A stretch of DNA of 64,000 nt from Symbiodinium natans (GCA_905221605.1 CAJNDS010000424.1:188478-252477), one strand, 5' to 3'. Positions 51,836-61,663 are shown, numbered from the stretch's first letter. Translations and numbers: made by a program. The notes: generated from the letters alone by a model not told the origin.

Positions 51836-53700
51836 GCAACGTCCCAGGCTGCGCACTTCACCTTCGTCGGCGTCTCCTCGATGAGACTGGTGGCCGGGCG
51901 CTTGTTGCTCTGCAGCGTCGGCTCCCCCGCGAGCAAGTCCCAGACCATGGCGCGCTCTGTCTCCAGGTTGCGAACTTGAGCCTCCGTCGCCCGGGACATC
52001 CACTCCACGTGCAAGACCACAGCGTCCGTGGCCTCGTTCCTGAGTACGCGTCCCACCAAAAACCGTGGTTGGCCGTCTGCCATGTTGAAGAGGTGACAGC
52101 TGGTGAAGTGACAAAAGGCCTCGATCGCGAATGGCTGGGCGCCGTCCATGTGTGGGTACGAAAAGACCTGCTGGTGCTTGGTGACCAAATGCTTCTCGCC
52201 GCCAATGTCCACCTCGTCCATGGACGGCTCGTCCTTGGCGAAGGCCAGCAGCGTCACGCACTCCGCGGACACGGAACCGCGCGTGAAGAAGGTCCCGAGG
52301 TCCGAGCAGGACAAGTCTGAGAACAGACTCTGCACAGGCAGGACCGCGCCATCCCTCATTTCATTTACCAGGCGCGTCACCTTCTTGACCATGGGACGCG
52401 CGCGCTCATCGTAAGCTTCTCCGAAGGAAGGACGAGCTGCTAAGATCTGAAATTGCGTCGGAGCACTTGCGGATGCCTGCGAAGCTTGCGAGGACTGCAG
52501 CAAAGCGCCGCGGGGCTGCCCCAGCCGCTGTGAAGTACCCAAGCGAGCATCGAAGGGCCCCTTGAAGCAAAGCGCCTGCGGGCCCTTGTCCCGAAGCAAC
52601 TGGGCCAGCGCCTGCTCGTCCGCGACCCGGGCCAGCACTGCGAGCTCCGCTCCTCCCACCAGGACATTGTCCAGCTGCCCCGTCCAATCCGCCACGTGCA
52701 CGGTGGCCAGCACGCGACGCTCAGCGTACTGCTCTCCCGCGGACTCCCGCTGGCGTTCGCCAAGAGGAAGCGGCGAGGCTTCGACGGACAGCTGCGCCGC
52801 CAGCGCAAGCTGGCTGTCGTACCGAATCCGGCATGCAGCTTCCAAGACTTTTGCGCGCCACCGCTCCAGCTCGATGACCAGCTCGCCTCGCGCAGAGCTG
52901 GCCATCATGCATCGCAAACGGCTGGCCAGGTCGTGGCCCAGGAGAACGATCAAGATGTGCGGATGCATGGACCCGCGTCCTTGTGTCTCCAGAGGGCCGC
53001 AGAAAGCAGCGATGTCCCCAAAGCAGCCTGGGAAGGTCGATGCGGCGAAACCGTCCTCGTAGACCCCGGCCTGACCCGCCCTAAAGCTGGCTCGCTTGAA
53101 GGGCGGCAAACATCCCAAGACTTCTTCGAAAAATAGGGTCATCATGAGGTCAAAGAACCTCGCCTGAGACACGGGGTCGGCAGCTAGAATCCGACGCATG
53201 GCGGTCACGCACGGCAGAATAGGCTGCTCCAGATCCCAACCCAAAGAAACCTCGTAGTTCTCCACCTGCCCATCCACGCCCTGCGTGTGCAGCTGCAGAA
53301 GCAGGGCAGCGCGAGAATCTGCGAGGTTGGGCGTCATGAAGACGTGCGCGTTGCCGTAGTGCCAGCCAGCCGCATGGCCTCGAAGTCGAATTTGACTGCG
53401 ATGTCCTTCTGTGCCGAGGACACTGGCGCTGGCCTGCAGCACGCCGCCTAACGCGCGCTTCAGCGACACATCCACATCCGGTGAGCGCAACAACTCACGT
53501 ATGTCGGCCTTCTCGCCGTGCAACGCCATAGCCTTCAGCAGCTGCTCCGTGCTGACCGAGGCGATCATGGCGCAGTGCCGACTGAAGCCGCTCCGTTTGA
53601 CGTATGCTTTCGATGTGCGCATGAGAGAAAGTCGGCGGTTGGTGTCGTACATGACAGGCAAGAGCTGTTCCTGGCACGCAACTGTCGCTATACAGATATA
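51832..53700 (-). CDS. Helitron-like replication initiator region, Helitron_like_N type
   Basis: A 620-residue minus-strand exon. Residues about 115-140 (GWHYGNAHVFMTPNLADS) match the G-x-P-x-x-F-x-T-x-N-x-x-D core of Helitron N-terminal domains. Residues 185-200 (FFDLMMTLFFEEVLG) and 247-262 (QGRGSMHPHILIVLLG) follow the family order; HPH at 253-255 corresponds to the HUH metal-binding pair of rolling-circle initiators. The catalytic Tyr pair could not be assigned. The C-terminal 300 residues have no recognised domain, and no helicase Walker A motif appears. The exon begins near an acceptor TATAG/GCCAG at 53680-53700, removing a short intron from the exon at 53769. It ends in a stop beside the 51.5-kb repeats. 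Confidence 0.7.
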   Translation of the reverse strand, partial: YICIATVACQEQLLPVMYDTNRRLSLMRTSKAYVKRSGFSRHCAMIASVSTEQLLKAMALHGEKADIRELLRSPDVDVSLKRALGGVLQASASVLGTEGHRSQIRLRGHAAGWHYGNAHVFMTPNLADSRAALLLQLHTQGVDGQVENYEVSLGWDLEQPILPCVTAMRRILAADPVSQARFFDLMMTLFFEEVLGCLPPFKRASFRAGQAGVYEDGFAASTFPGCFGDIAAFCGPLETQGRGSMHPHILIVLLGHDLASRLRCMMASSARGELVIELERWRAKVLEAACRIRYDSQLALAAQLSVEASPLPLGERQRESAGEQYAERRVLATVHVADWTGQLDNVLVGGAELAVLARVADEQALAQLLRDKGPQALCFKGPFDARLGTSQRLGQPRGALLQSSQASQASASAPTQFQILAARPSFGEAYDERARPMVKKVTRLVNEMRDGAVLPVQSLFSDLSCSDLGTFFTRGSVSAECVTLLAFAKDEPSMDEVDIGGEKHLVTKHQQVFSYPHMDGAQPFAIEAFCHFTSCHLFNMADGQPRFLVGRVLRNEATDAVVLHVEWMSRATEAQVRNLETERAMVWDLLAGEPTLQSNKRPATSLIEETPTKVKCAAWDVA

Positions 53701-53768
53701 GCAAATTAAGACAGCGTCCAAAAGCGATTCAATATACTATCAAGGACAAAGTTCGACCTAACCAAATC

Positions 53769-54698
53769 TTAATACGACCGGGATGCGGACAGACTCCAAC
53801 GAGGAAGAAGGGGCGTCTCGGCGCTATCTCCATACGCCAGCTCCTCACGAAGTAGCAAGTACCGAAAGACTTCGCCTGCCTCCATGCCAGTCTCGCGCTT
53901 GACGAAAGGCACGCCGTCTCCCCAGGGGAAAAGATCCGGGAATGCCATGGCCCAGGTAGCCGGCTGAAACATGTTCATGGGCTCGTCGCGAGAGGGCACC
54001 ACAAGTTTCTGAGGTCGCACTTCGAACATTTGGCCCTGAGCCTGGCGCTCGTGCTCCACACTGTTAGCTAGCGACTGCACCCTTCGCACGCGGCTCAGCA
54101 CGCGCTGCTCCTGAGCTCCCTCGCGGCCCAACAAGCCCCCGGCATCTGCCTGCTCAGGACCCAAGTCGTTTTGAGCCCGATTGCGAAGAACCGATTCAGC
54201 CTCGGTATAGTCTTGCCGCGGCTTGCGACGGCACAATTCTTCCACATCGCGGCAGACTCGAAGCCAGCGGTTGCCCTGGTCTGAGTCATCGTTGAGGCCA
54301 ACGATACTAGACACGAGATGACCTGACTCCAGCGCAGCAGGTGGATTTCGCAAGACAGCGTCCTCCGAGCTGCTACCGGCTGGCGCGGCAGGCTGCTCCT
54401 CGCGCTCGTCTTCCTCAGCTTGCCCTTGCGCGTCAGCTGGCCCCTTTTGCAAGAGTTCACGGGCCAAGTAGCTGTCAACGGCAGTCTCCAAAACACAGCC
54501 TTCCAGCACGCTGTCCTGGAGTCTGCCCGGGTCCAGAGCAACCGAACGGTAGTAAGGCGAGGTCGTCCGAAGTTTCTCCACGGCTGCAACGTACTCGTCT
54601 CTGGGAGCTTGCAAGACATTGCTGGACTTCAGTTCCTGTTTCTTCTGGCCGACAAGAACGAACAAGATGTTCTCGGCCATGTCCTGGTCTTGGGGGGC
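53769..54698 (-). CDS. Helitron-like protein, central part
   Basis: About 300 residues: MAENILFVLVGQ at the start, an acidic low-complexity segment (QAEEDEREEQPAAPAG) near 100, and near 240-300 MNMFQPATWAMAFPDLFPWG, then GVPFVKRE. The last is the typical F-P-x-L-F-P-x-G entry into Helitron N domains. It contains one copy of the GCAAGACAGCGTC motif as codons (EDAVLRN). It directly continues the DUF6570-like part at 54629-55357 if one base is restored in the C6 run (54692-54697). Confidence 0.65.
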   Translation of the reverse strand, partial: APQDQDMAENILFVLVGQKKQELKSSNVLQAPRDEYVAAVEKLRTTSPYYRSVALDPGRLQDSVLEGCVLETAVDSYLARELLQKGPADAQGQAEEDEREEQPAAPAGSSSEDAVLRNPPAALESGHLVSSIVGLNDDSDQGNRWLRVCRDVEELCRRKPRQDYTEAESVLRNRAQNDLGPEQADAGGLLGREGAQEQRVLSRVRRVQSLANSVEHERQAQGQMFEVRPQKLVVPSRDEPMNMFQPATWAMAFPDLFPWGDGVPFVKRETGMEAGEVFRYLLLREELAYGDSAETPLLPRWSLSASRSY

Positions 54699-55357
54699 AG
54701 AGTCGCCTGAATAGCTCCAGGGCCGGCCTGTGGAAGGAAAATCGTGTTGCCGATGTATCCCTTCTGCCTCTCATCGCGCGGTAGCGACAGCGGCTGCAAA
54801 ACCGTCACCTGCATGCAGACCCGCACGAGAGGGAGTAACCGCTTTGTTCCAGGCGACAGGTTGCTCAGCTCGGGCAGAGAGCGTCCGATCCAGAGATCGT
54901 TAGCCAGCGCGTGCCTTGGAAGCATGAGAACGGAGCATTTCAAACTGCTGCGACACTCTCGGCAAACCGTACAAGGGTCCGAGGGTGATGCTGGCATGCG
55001 CCGTCGATGCAGCAACAGATACTGTCCCTCCATGTACGGGTGCTGGACAGCGGATGCCTGAAGTTCGGAAAGAGGTATCTGTGGCCAGCGCTCGGCGTAC
55101 CGATCGATGCCCAGCAATCGGCACAGACGAGCCTGCTGACTCGGCAATACTGTCTCGGCACCGGAGGGCACCTCGATTGAAGACATGTCTGCGTCCGGTG
55201 GCTGAAACAGGACCATGGGGTACAGCTCGTTAACCCAGAAGCGACGGGCGCAAACCACACAACCCCCTTCCGCTCGGCCAGCGTGCATTCCAGGAGGGCA
55301 GCGCAGCTGTTCGTCGAAGTTGGCTGCGATTGTACGCTGGCGGCTCATCTCAGGCAC
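54692..55357 (-). CDS. DUF6570-like zinc-binding N-terminal part of the Helitron-like protein
   Basis: Starts MPEMSRQRTIAANF. Cys pairs in GCVVCARRFW (about 31-40) and DPCTVCRECRSSLKC (about 127-141) precede LANDLWIGRSLPELSNLSPG, the characteristic N-D-x-x-x-G-x-x-P-x-x-L-x-x-L segment of DUF6570 regions joined to Helitron proteins. After NTIFLPQ the frame should pass into the MAENILFV segment. A one-base deficit in a C homopolymer breaks it here. Confidence 0.6.
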
Positions 55358-55428
55358 CTGACTCGTTCAAGCACGACAAAGCGTCAGACACGTACACTTG
55401 ACATGACAGGCAAAAGACACGTAGAAGG

Positions 55429-56440
55429 CTATTGCATGTGCCAAGGGGCCACAGGACCTCTGTGCGCTACCATTGCCAGGATTTTCTTGCGGTACTCCAC
55501 GAAAGCTCGCTCTACATCCAGAGAACGCACGCAATGACTGCTCACAATGTGCTCCTTAAGGTCTGTGAGGTTCTGGCAGTTGAAGTCACACAAGCGACAG
55601 CAGTACCTTTCAGAAAGTACTGAAGGGTCGTCCGAGAAAGAGCGCAGCAGGTGGCCGGACACAGCTTCATTCACGGCGGGCAAGGTCGGAGAGCAATCCA
55701 GCAGCGCAGCGACACGCTCCAGCTTCCGCGTCAGAGACTTCTGCGGGTCCTGCAGCAGCCTCAGCGCTCCCATGACGACTTGGTTCGCGTCTCCAACCAG
55801 ATCCTCCAAGGGGACATAACATTGCTTGCGGCACCCGCCCTCGCTCCAGCCAGGAACGGCAAACAGGAGCGCCCTCTCCGCAGCAGAACGCCAAAGAATG
55901 CCGGCTTGCGCGTCCGGGCCATTTGCTAAGCAATCCAGTGCCAACGTCGACAACGGCGCAAAGTCCGGAGGGTAAGCCTTTGTCATGGCCTTGACTCTTG
56001 CGGCGGCGCCCCCAGTGTAATATTTTTCCGCGCGCTTGGCCAAGACAGGGTTCTCCTCTACCGAAGGGATACGAGAACACCCTTCCACAACCTGCCAAGA
56101 GACGAGGTCGTCCCGCAAAGAGAGCACTGCGAGGTCTATACTTTCCTCGCGAGACCTTTCCTCCGACACTGCGTTGGGGCTGTGCAGCTCGCGCACGCCA
56201 AGGCCGGCCAGCGGGTGCAGGAGCTCCGTGGCCAAGAACCAAGCAAACTGCGACCAGTCCTCGGGCTTTCGCACGTGGGCGAACGTCTGGGACCAGCGGC
56301 ATGGCTCGCCGGGCTGCGTCCGTCGCTCCCAACCGTAGCGACGCATCAGGGCGCGCAGCACGGTGGTGTCGCCCTGGTCGAACTTACGGGTCTGATACTT
56401 GTGCTGGATGACGCTCAGGACTGCCTCGCAAAACAAGCTA
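55429..56440 (-). CDS. C2H2-finger protein of the large element
   Basis: About 335 residues. The C-terminal region has CRLCDFNCQNLTDLKEHI then VSSHC, a C2H2 finger with Cys-x2-Cys and His-x4-His, followed by an Arg/Lys-rich helix. The N-terminal part has conserved-looking YGWERRTQPGEPCRWSQTFA. Preceded by a short intron (GT at about 56490, TTCTTAG at about 56440) that links it to the exon at 56500-57388. It could belong to one large protein with the initiator. Confidence 0.5.
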
Positions 56441-56494
56441 AGAAGCAACAGAGGGCGAGGCATCATGTCGCAGTTCTAAGACGCCCCCCCACCT

Positions 56495-57360
56495 GGCCTC
56501 CATAACATCCTTGCGGTCCTCGTACCCGTCCGTGCTCTGTACTTGCGGCTCCGCCTCCAGGTTGGCCAGCAACCAAAGACGACGAGCGACATCCACGGGG
56601 TCCGTTCGCTCAGAGCAGTCAGCTAAACGCCACCAACCTCGGCACGCTACACACATATTCACAGCACAAACGGCGGCAAAGCAAGAAAAGTGAGAAAAAG
56701 AGTAATTCTGACGCTCACCTGCTCGCTGATCTGCACGATCTTCAAGCACAGCGGCCAGAAGACATTGCTGCAAAGGCGCAGAAAGAGATGGCACTCTCAC
56801 TCCTCTCAAGCTAGCTACAGCAGCTTCCCACGCAGTGCTCACTTCCGGGGCCAACGCAACATCTACCTCTGGCCAATGCGGCAGAGCCTGCAAAAGCAGC
56901 TCCGCAAGTAGCTGCTGCTCTGCAGCGGAAGAAAGATGCCTGTCGCAAAAGACTGTGGCAGTAATGTCCAGCGAGTAAGCAGCGGCAGGTCTGCGCAAAT
57001 TCACATCCTCGAAGATGTCAGGGGCAGCAAGGACCACCGCTGCAACAGTGTCTGCTCCAGCTTCGTGAGCTGCTCGGAGGGATCTCCAGACGTGGTATTT
57101 GATGTCCGCACTTGCGCTCGGAGCAGCGGCAGGACACAATGCCAGGACGATTCGCTCAGTCAAATTGCTCCTGCTCACACTCTGGAAGGCGACTCCCAAC
57201 TCCGCCGCCAGTTGCTGTAAGCTGGGCCCGTCGCCTCGGAAGCGCCATTTACGAAGCCTGGCCCGAAGAGACCGAGCCGCGCTTTCGCCGAGCTCTGCTA
57301 CCCAGCTCCTCAAGCCATCTGCGCTGACATCGTCCTCGACGTCTGCCTGCCCGAACGTAG
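56495..57360 (-). CDS. Element protein with SAP-like start, exon cluster
   Basis: Begins after CGGGCAG with ADVEDDVSADGLRSWVAELG, then SAARSLRARLRKWRFRGDGP and SLQQLAAELGV. This is a diverged version of the SAP-like repeat found in three upstream exons. The middle (about 57000) is a Leu/Ala-rich helical region. The segment 56560-56700 probably contains a small intron. Product likely binds DNA. Confidence 0.45.
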
Positions 57361-57398
57361 AAACGTCGAGGCCAAAAAAAGCAAGCAAGATTAAAACG

Positions 57399-58600
57399 TC
57401 AGGTGGCGGGCAGTAAAGGGGGGTGAGAAGAGCCTGAAACTGCCCTAGTCAAGAGACACTGCGCAGGACAAAAGCGAAGCTTTCCCCATGACGCCTCCTG
57501 CTCGGATATGCACTGCAACAGAGCGTCTAGAAGCTCCTGTTTGTTTCGCATGCCGGTGCCAGAGCCCTGCTGCACACCCGCAGCCCCAGCCAGCGCCCGC
57601 AACTGCTTGACGGTCTTCTTCGCGAGCTCCCCGCGCAGCCAAGCCACGCCGTCAGCAGCAAAACCTTCTCGCAGGCGCTGCAGCTCTTGCTGCAGCGCAG
57701 CGCCAGCTTCATCCTGTTCAAAGGTCGACAAGAAAAGCCTGAAACTGCCCTAGTCAAGAGACACTGCGCATGCGCCGCTTGAACGTAAAGCCCAAAAAAA
57801 AGCAAGCTCCAAGCCAGAAACAACCTTGACCCCAACCTGCGTAGGAATGCAAACAATATGACACACAAACCTTAGAGAAGGAGGAAACCAAGAATACAAA
57901 GCACAAAAATGACGCTTTCCCCAAGACGCCTCCTGCTCGGAAATGCACTGCGAGAGAGCGTCGAGAAGCTCCTCTCTGTTCCGCATGCGCGCACCAGCGC
58001 GCAGGTGCACACCCGCAGCCCCAGCAAGCGCCCGCAACTGCTTCACGGTCTGCTTCGCTAACTCCTCGCGCAGCCAAGCCACGCCATGAGCGGCAAAACC
58101 TTCGCGCAGACCGTGCAGCTCTCGCTGCGGCGCAGCGCCAGCTTCATCCTGATCACAGGTCGAGAAGAAAAGCCTGAAACTGCCCTAGTCAAGAGACACT
58201 GCGCACGCGCCGCTTGAACTTAGAGCCCAAAAATAAGCAAGCTCCAAGCCACAAACAACATGACCCCAACCTGCGTAGGAATGCAAACCATGTGACGCAC
58301 AAACCTTAGAGAAGAAGGAAACCAAGAATACAAAGCACGAAAATGACGCTTTCCCCAAGACGCCTCCTGCTCGGAGATGCACTGCGAGAGAGCATCAAGA
58401 AGCTCCTCTCTGTTTCGCGTGCTCGCGCCAGAGCCCTGTCGTGTGCCCGCAGCGCCAGCAAGCTCACGCAGCTGCGTGACCGTCTTTTTCGCAAGCTCCT
58501 GGCGCAGCCAACCTGCACCTTTAGCACGGAAACCGCGCCGCAGCGTCTGCATAGCATCCCCGCCGGTGTACGACATGCCTGGACCTACAAAAACCCGCAC
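57399..58600 (-). CDS. Three tandem SAP-like exons with duplicated introns
   Basis: Three exons at about 57497-57720, 57930-58160 and 58360-58576 code for AWLREELAKQTVKQLRALAG, then AAG and a variable loop, then RNREELLDALSQCISEQE. This has the two-helix layout of SAP DNA-binding motifs. The intron between the last two is nearly identical to the intron before the third (57731-57934 and 58167-58374, offset about 435 bp); the outermost has an internal deletion. The first exon could start at the ATG near 58576 (MSYTGGDAMQT). The result would be a protein with at least four SAP-like modules at its N-terminus. Confidence 0.6.
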
Positions 58601-58909
58601 GGTCCAAGCTGGCGCCAAGGTTTCACTCAATAGCGCCTCTCGGGCCAAAGCTAGCACGCACGCATGTAGAGCAACGCATCATGAGGTAACAGACATACAG
58701 CACACGAACGCTAGCACCGACACACAGTGCGGGATGCCTTCTCCCCTTCATTGACGTCGGCGCGCCCCAGGACGTCCAAATCGGACATCGCCCAAACATG
58801 TTACATTTGAGAGCAACCGCTGATCACTTCCCACAGAGAGACGAGTCTGAGCGCAGGACTGGTTGCCTTCCCTCCAAATCGAGATCACTTTTTTCCCGCT
58901 CCACTGCAT

Positions 58910-59470
58910 GGCTGATATTTGTCATGGTTTTGGAAACAGCGAATTCGGGGACCATGGTTTTCGCGATGGTTTTGGAAACAGCTAATTCGAGTACCATGGT
59001 TTTCGCGATGGTTTTGGACACAGCGAATTCGGGGACCATGGTGTTTGCGATGGTTTTGGAAACAGCAACTTCGGGAACCATGGTTTTCGCAATGGTTTTG
59101 GAAGCGAATTCGAACACACCGTCCCCAAGTTGTTTGCGAGGATTTCGAAGCTCCACAATTCCGCGCCCACGCTATTTGCGAGGATTTCGAAGCCCCACAG
59201 GATTTCGAAGCCCCAGAATTCCGCGCCCACGTTATTTGCCAGGATTTCGAAGCCCCACAGTTCCGCGCCCACGTTATTTGCGAGGGTTTCGAAGCCCCAC
59301 AGTTCCGCGCCCACGTTATTTGCGAGGGTTTCGAAGCCCCAGAATTCCGCGCCCACGTTATTTGCTAGGTTTTCAAAGCCCCAGAATTCCGCGCCCATGT
59401 TATTTGCGGTGTTTTCATGCGCCCAGATGTCCGTTACCATGCTCTTTGTGGTGTTTTCATGCGCCCAGAT
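58910..59470. repeat. Minisatellite block 1 (60-bp and 42-bp units), copy 1
   Basis: Units of the ATGGTTTTGGAAACAGC type (about 60 bp) pass into 42-43-bp units with CGCGCCCACGTTATTTGCGA. The second copy of the whole block follows at 59490-59975. Confidence 0.9.
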
Positions 59471-59489
59471 GTCCGTTACCATGCTATTT

Positions 59490-59975
59490 GGTTTTGGAAA
59501 CAGCAACTTCGGGGACCATGGTTTTCGCAATGGTTTTGGAAGCGAATTCGAACACACCGTCCCCAAGTTGTTTGCGAGGAGTTCGGAGCTCCACAATTCC
59601 GCGCCCACGTTATTTGCGAGGATTTCGAAGCCCCACAGTTCCGCGCCCACGTTATTTGCGAGGGTTTCGAAGCCCCAGAATTCCGCGCCCGCGTCATTTG
59701 CGAGGATTTCGAAGGCCCACAGTTCCGCGCCCACGTTATTTGCGAGGGTTTCGAAGCCCCAGAATTCCGCGCCCACGTTATTTGCTAGGTTTTCAAAGCC
59801 CCAGAATTCCGCGCCCACGTTATTTGCTAGGTTTTCAAAGCCCCAGAATTCCGCGCCCATGTTATTTGCGGTGTTTTCACGCGCCCAGATGTCCGTTACC
59901 ATGCTCTTTGCGGTGTTTTCATGCGCCCAGATGTCCGTTACCATGCTATTTGCGGTGTTTTCAGACGCCCAGGGT
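59490..59975. repeat. Minisatellite block 1, copy 2
   Basis: Repeats the order of copy 1, from GGTTTTGGAAACAGCAACTT to the GCGCCCAGATGTCCGTTACC units. Since 42 is a multiple of three, several frames are open on both strands; the minus strand gives a 14-residue repeat (NLANNVGAEFWGFE). Confidence 0.9.
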
Positions 59976-59984
59976 GTCCGCGGC

Positions 59985-60465
59985 GTACTACGTCTGGAGC
60001 AAGCTCCGCGTGTCCGTGGCGTACTACATTTGTACTACAAAAGTCGACTTTCCAGCCACGGAAGCTCCGGGTGTCCGCGGCGTACTACGTTTGTACTACA
60101 AAAGTCGACTTTCCAGCCACGGAAGCTCCGGGCGTCCCCGGCGTACTACATTTGTACTACAAAAGTCGACTTTCCAGCCACAGAAGCTCCGGGCGTCCCC
60201 GGCGTACTACATTTGTACTACAAAAGTCGACTTTCCTGCCACGGAAGCTCCGGGTGTCCGGGGCGTACTACGTCTGTACTACAAAAGTCGACTTTGCAGC
60301 CACAGAAGCTCCGGGTGTCCGTGGCGTACTACATCTGTACTACAAAAGTCGACTTTCCAGCCACGGAAGCTCTGGGGGCGTCCGTGGCGTACTACATTTG
60401 TACTACAAAACTCGATTTTCCAGCCACGGAAGTCCCCGGCGTACTACGTCTGTACTACGCAAGTC
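59985..60465. repeat. Minisatellite block 2 (~60-bp units)
   Basis: About eight units with ACAAAAGTCGACTTTCCAGC and GGCGTACTAC. Each unit contains the palindrome GTCGAC. Confidence 0.9.
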
Positions 60466-60975
60466 GAAAAAAAAACGCAAAAACACTACGGTTTTAGCAC
60501 CGCGACCACGCGAAAACCCGCAGAGGGGTTACGTTTGTATGTCAAAAAACGCAAAAACACGACGGTTTTGGCACCGCGCCAACGCCCAAACCCGCAGAGG
60601 GGTTACGTTTGTATGTCAAAAAACGCAAAAACACGACGGTTTTGGCACCGCGCCAACGCCCAAACCCGCAGAGGGGTTACGTTTGTTTGTCAAAAAAGGC
60701 AAAAACACGATGGTTTTGGCACCGCGCCAACGCCGAAACCCGCAGAGGGTTGACGCGCGCACGAAAAAAAATGCAAAAAACGACGGTTTTAGCACCGCGA
60801 CCCAGCGATTACCCGCAGAGGGTTGTCCGCGCACAGAAAGAAACGTAAAAAAACGATGGTTTTAGCACCGCGACGACGCCGAAACCCGCAGAGGGTTGTC
60901 CGCGCAAATCAAGAAACGTAAAAAAACGACGGTTTTAGCACCGCGACCACGCCGAAACCCGCAGAGGGTTGCAAT
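60466..60975. repeat. Minisatellite block 3 (~65-75-bp units)
   Basis: About seven units with CGACGGTTTTGGCACCGCG and AACCCGCAGAGGG. Confidence 0.9.
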
Positions 60976-61089
60976 CCCGATTGGCGATGTCAACCCAGCC
61001 CGCCGCCTTAGAAAGAGTAATTTTAATTTAGAAATCTAGGACTGGGTACGAAGGTCTAGTAAATTCTACGTAAATCTAGAAATTTGTAT

Positions 61090-61570
61090 TCACTGATTAC
61101 TAAGCTCTATGCAATTCACTCTATGCAATTCACTCTATGCACTTCCCTCTATGCACTTCACTCTATGCACTTCACTCTATGCACTTCACTCTATGCACTT
61201 CGCTCTATGCACTTCACTCTATGCACTTCACTCTATGCACTTCACTCTATGCACTTCACTCTGTGCACTTCACTCTGTGCACTTGCCTCTATGCACTTCA
61301 CTCTATGCACTTGCCTCTATGCACTTCACTCTATGCACTTCACTCTATGCACTTCACTCTGTGCTTCACTCTATGCACTTCATTCTATGCACTTCACTCT
61401 ATGCACTTCACTCTATGCACTTCACTCTATGCGCTTCACTCTGTGCACTTCACTCTGTGCGCTTGCCTCTATGCACTTCACTCTATGCACTTCACTCTAT
61501 GCACTTCACTCTGTGCACTTCATTCTATGCACTTCACTCTATGCACTTCGCTCTATGCACTTCAGTCTAT
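61090..61570 (+). repeat. Right subterminal 14-bp tandem array
   Basis: About 33 units of ACTCTATGCACTTC with minor variants. The period of 14 makes all three frames open with a 14-residue repeat, which explains the overlapping false genes. Confidence 0.95.
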
Positions 61571-61609
61571 GTTGTTGTGTCAGGGGGCTCCGCACGGAAG
61601 AACCCTTCG

Positions 61610-61622
61610 CGATGCTTTCGGG
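61610..61622 (-). repeat. Right terminal inverted repeat of the large element
   Basis: CGATGCTTTCGGG, the exact reverse complement of the left terminus. CGCACGG lies a few bases inside. Confidence 0.7.
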
Positions 61623-61663
61623 AATAAACCCTAAACCCTAAAGCCTAAATTCTTTTGGAAGGC

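Larger units (their letters stand above)
48059..61622 (-). mobile_element. 13.56-kb Helitron-like element with short terminal inverted repeats
   Basis: Bounded by CCCGAAAGCATCG (48059-48071) and its exact reverse complement (61610-61622). CCGTGCG recurs a few bases inside both ends in inverted orientation. It has no telomere-like array inside, unlike flanks on both sides. It splits duplication III copy B. Recognisable genes run on the minus strand: SAP-like exons, C2H2 protein, Helitron-type initiator, Cys-rich protein, phosphatase-like and AP2/ASCH-like cargo. ATGCACTT repeats occur near both ends. Canonical Helitrons lack TIRs, but Helentron/Helitron2 types have short subterminal or terminal inverted repeats. 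Two frame breaks suggest this copy is no longer fully functional, unless they are assembly errors. Confidence 0.7.

Noticed and set aside
58798-60753. 651-residue plus-strand protein
   Set aside because: It crosses three unrelated minisatellite blocks, and other frames on both strands are equally open; no domain.
48059-61622. Integrated large DNA virus or Maverick/polinton
   Set aside because: No capsid, packaging ATPase, DNA polymerase B or retroviral-type integrase motif was seen; the identifiable core is Helitron-like.
61084-61641. Three overlapping 165-185-residue Cys/Leu/His-rich proteins
   Set aside because: Produced by a 14-bp tandem repeat read in three frames.
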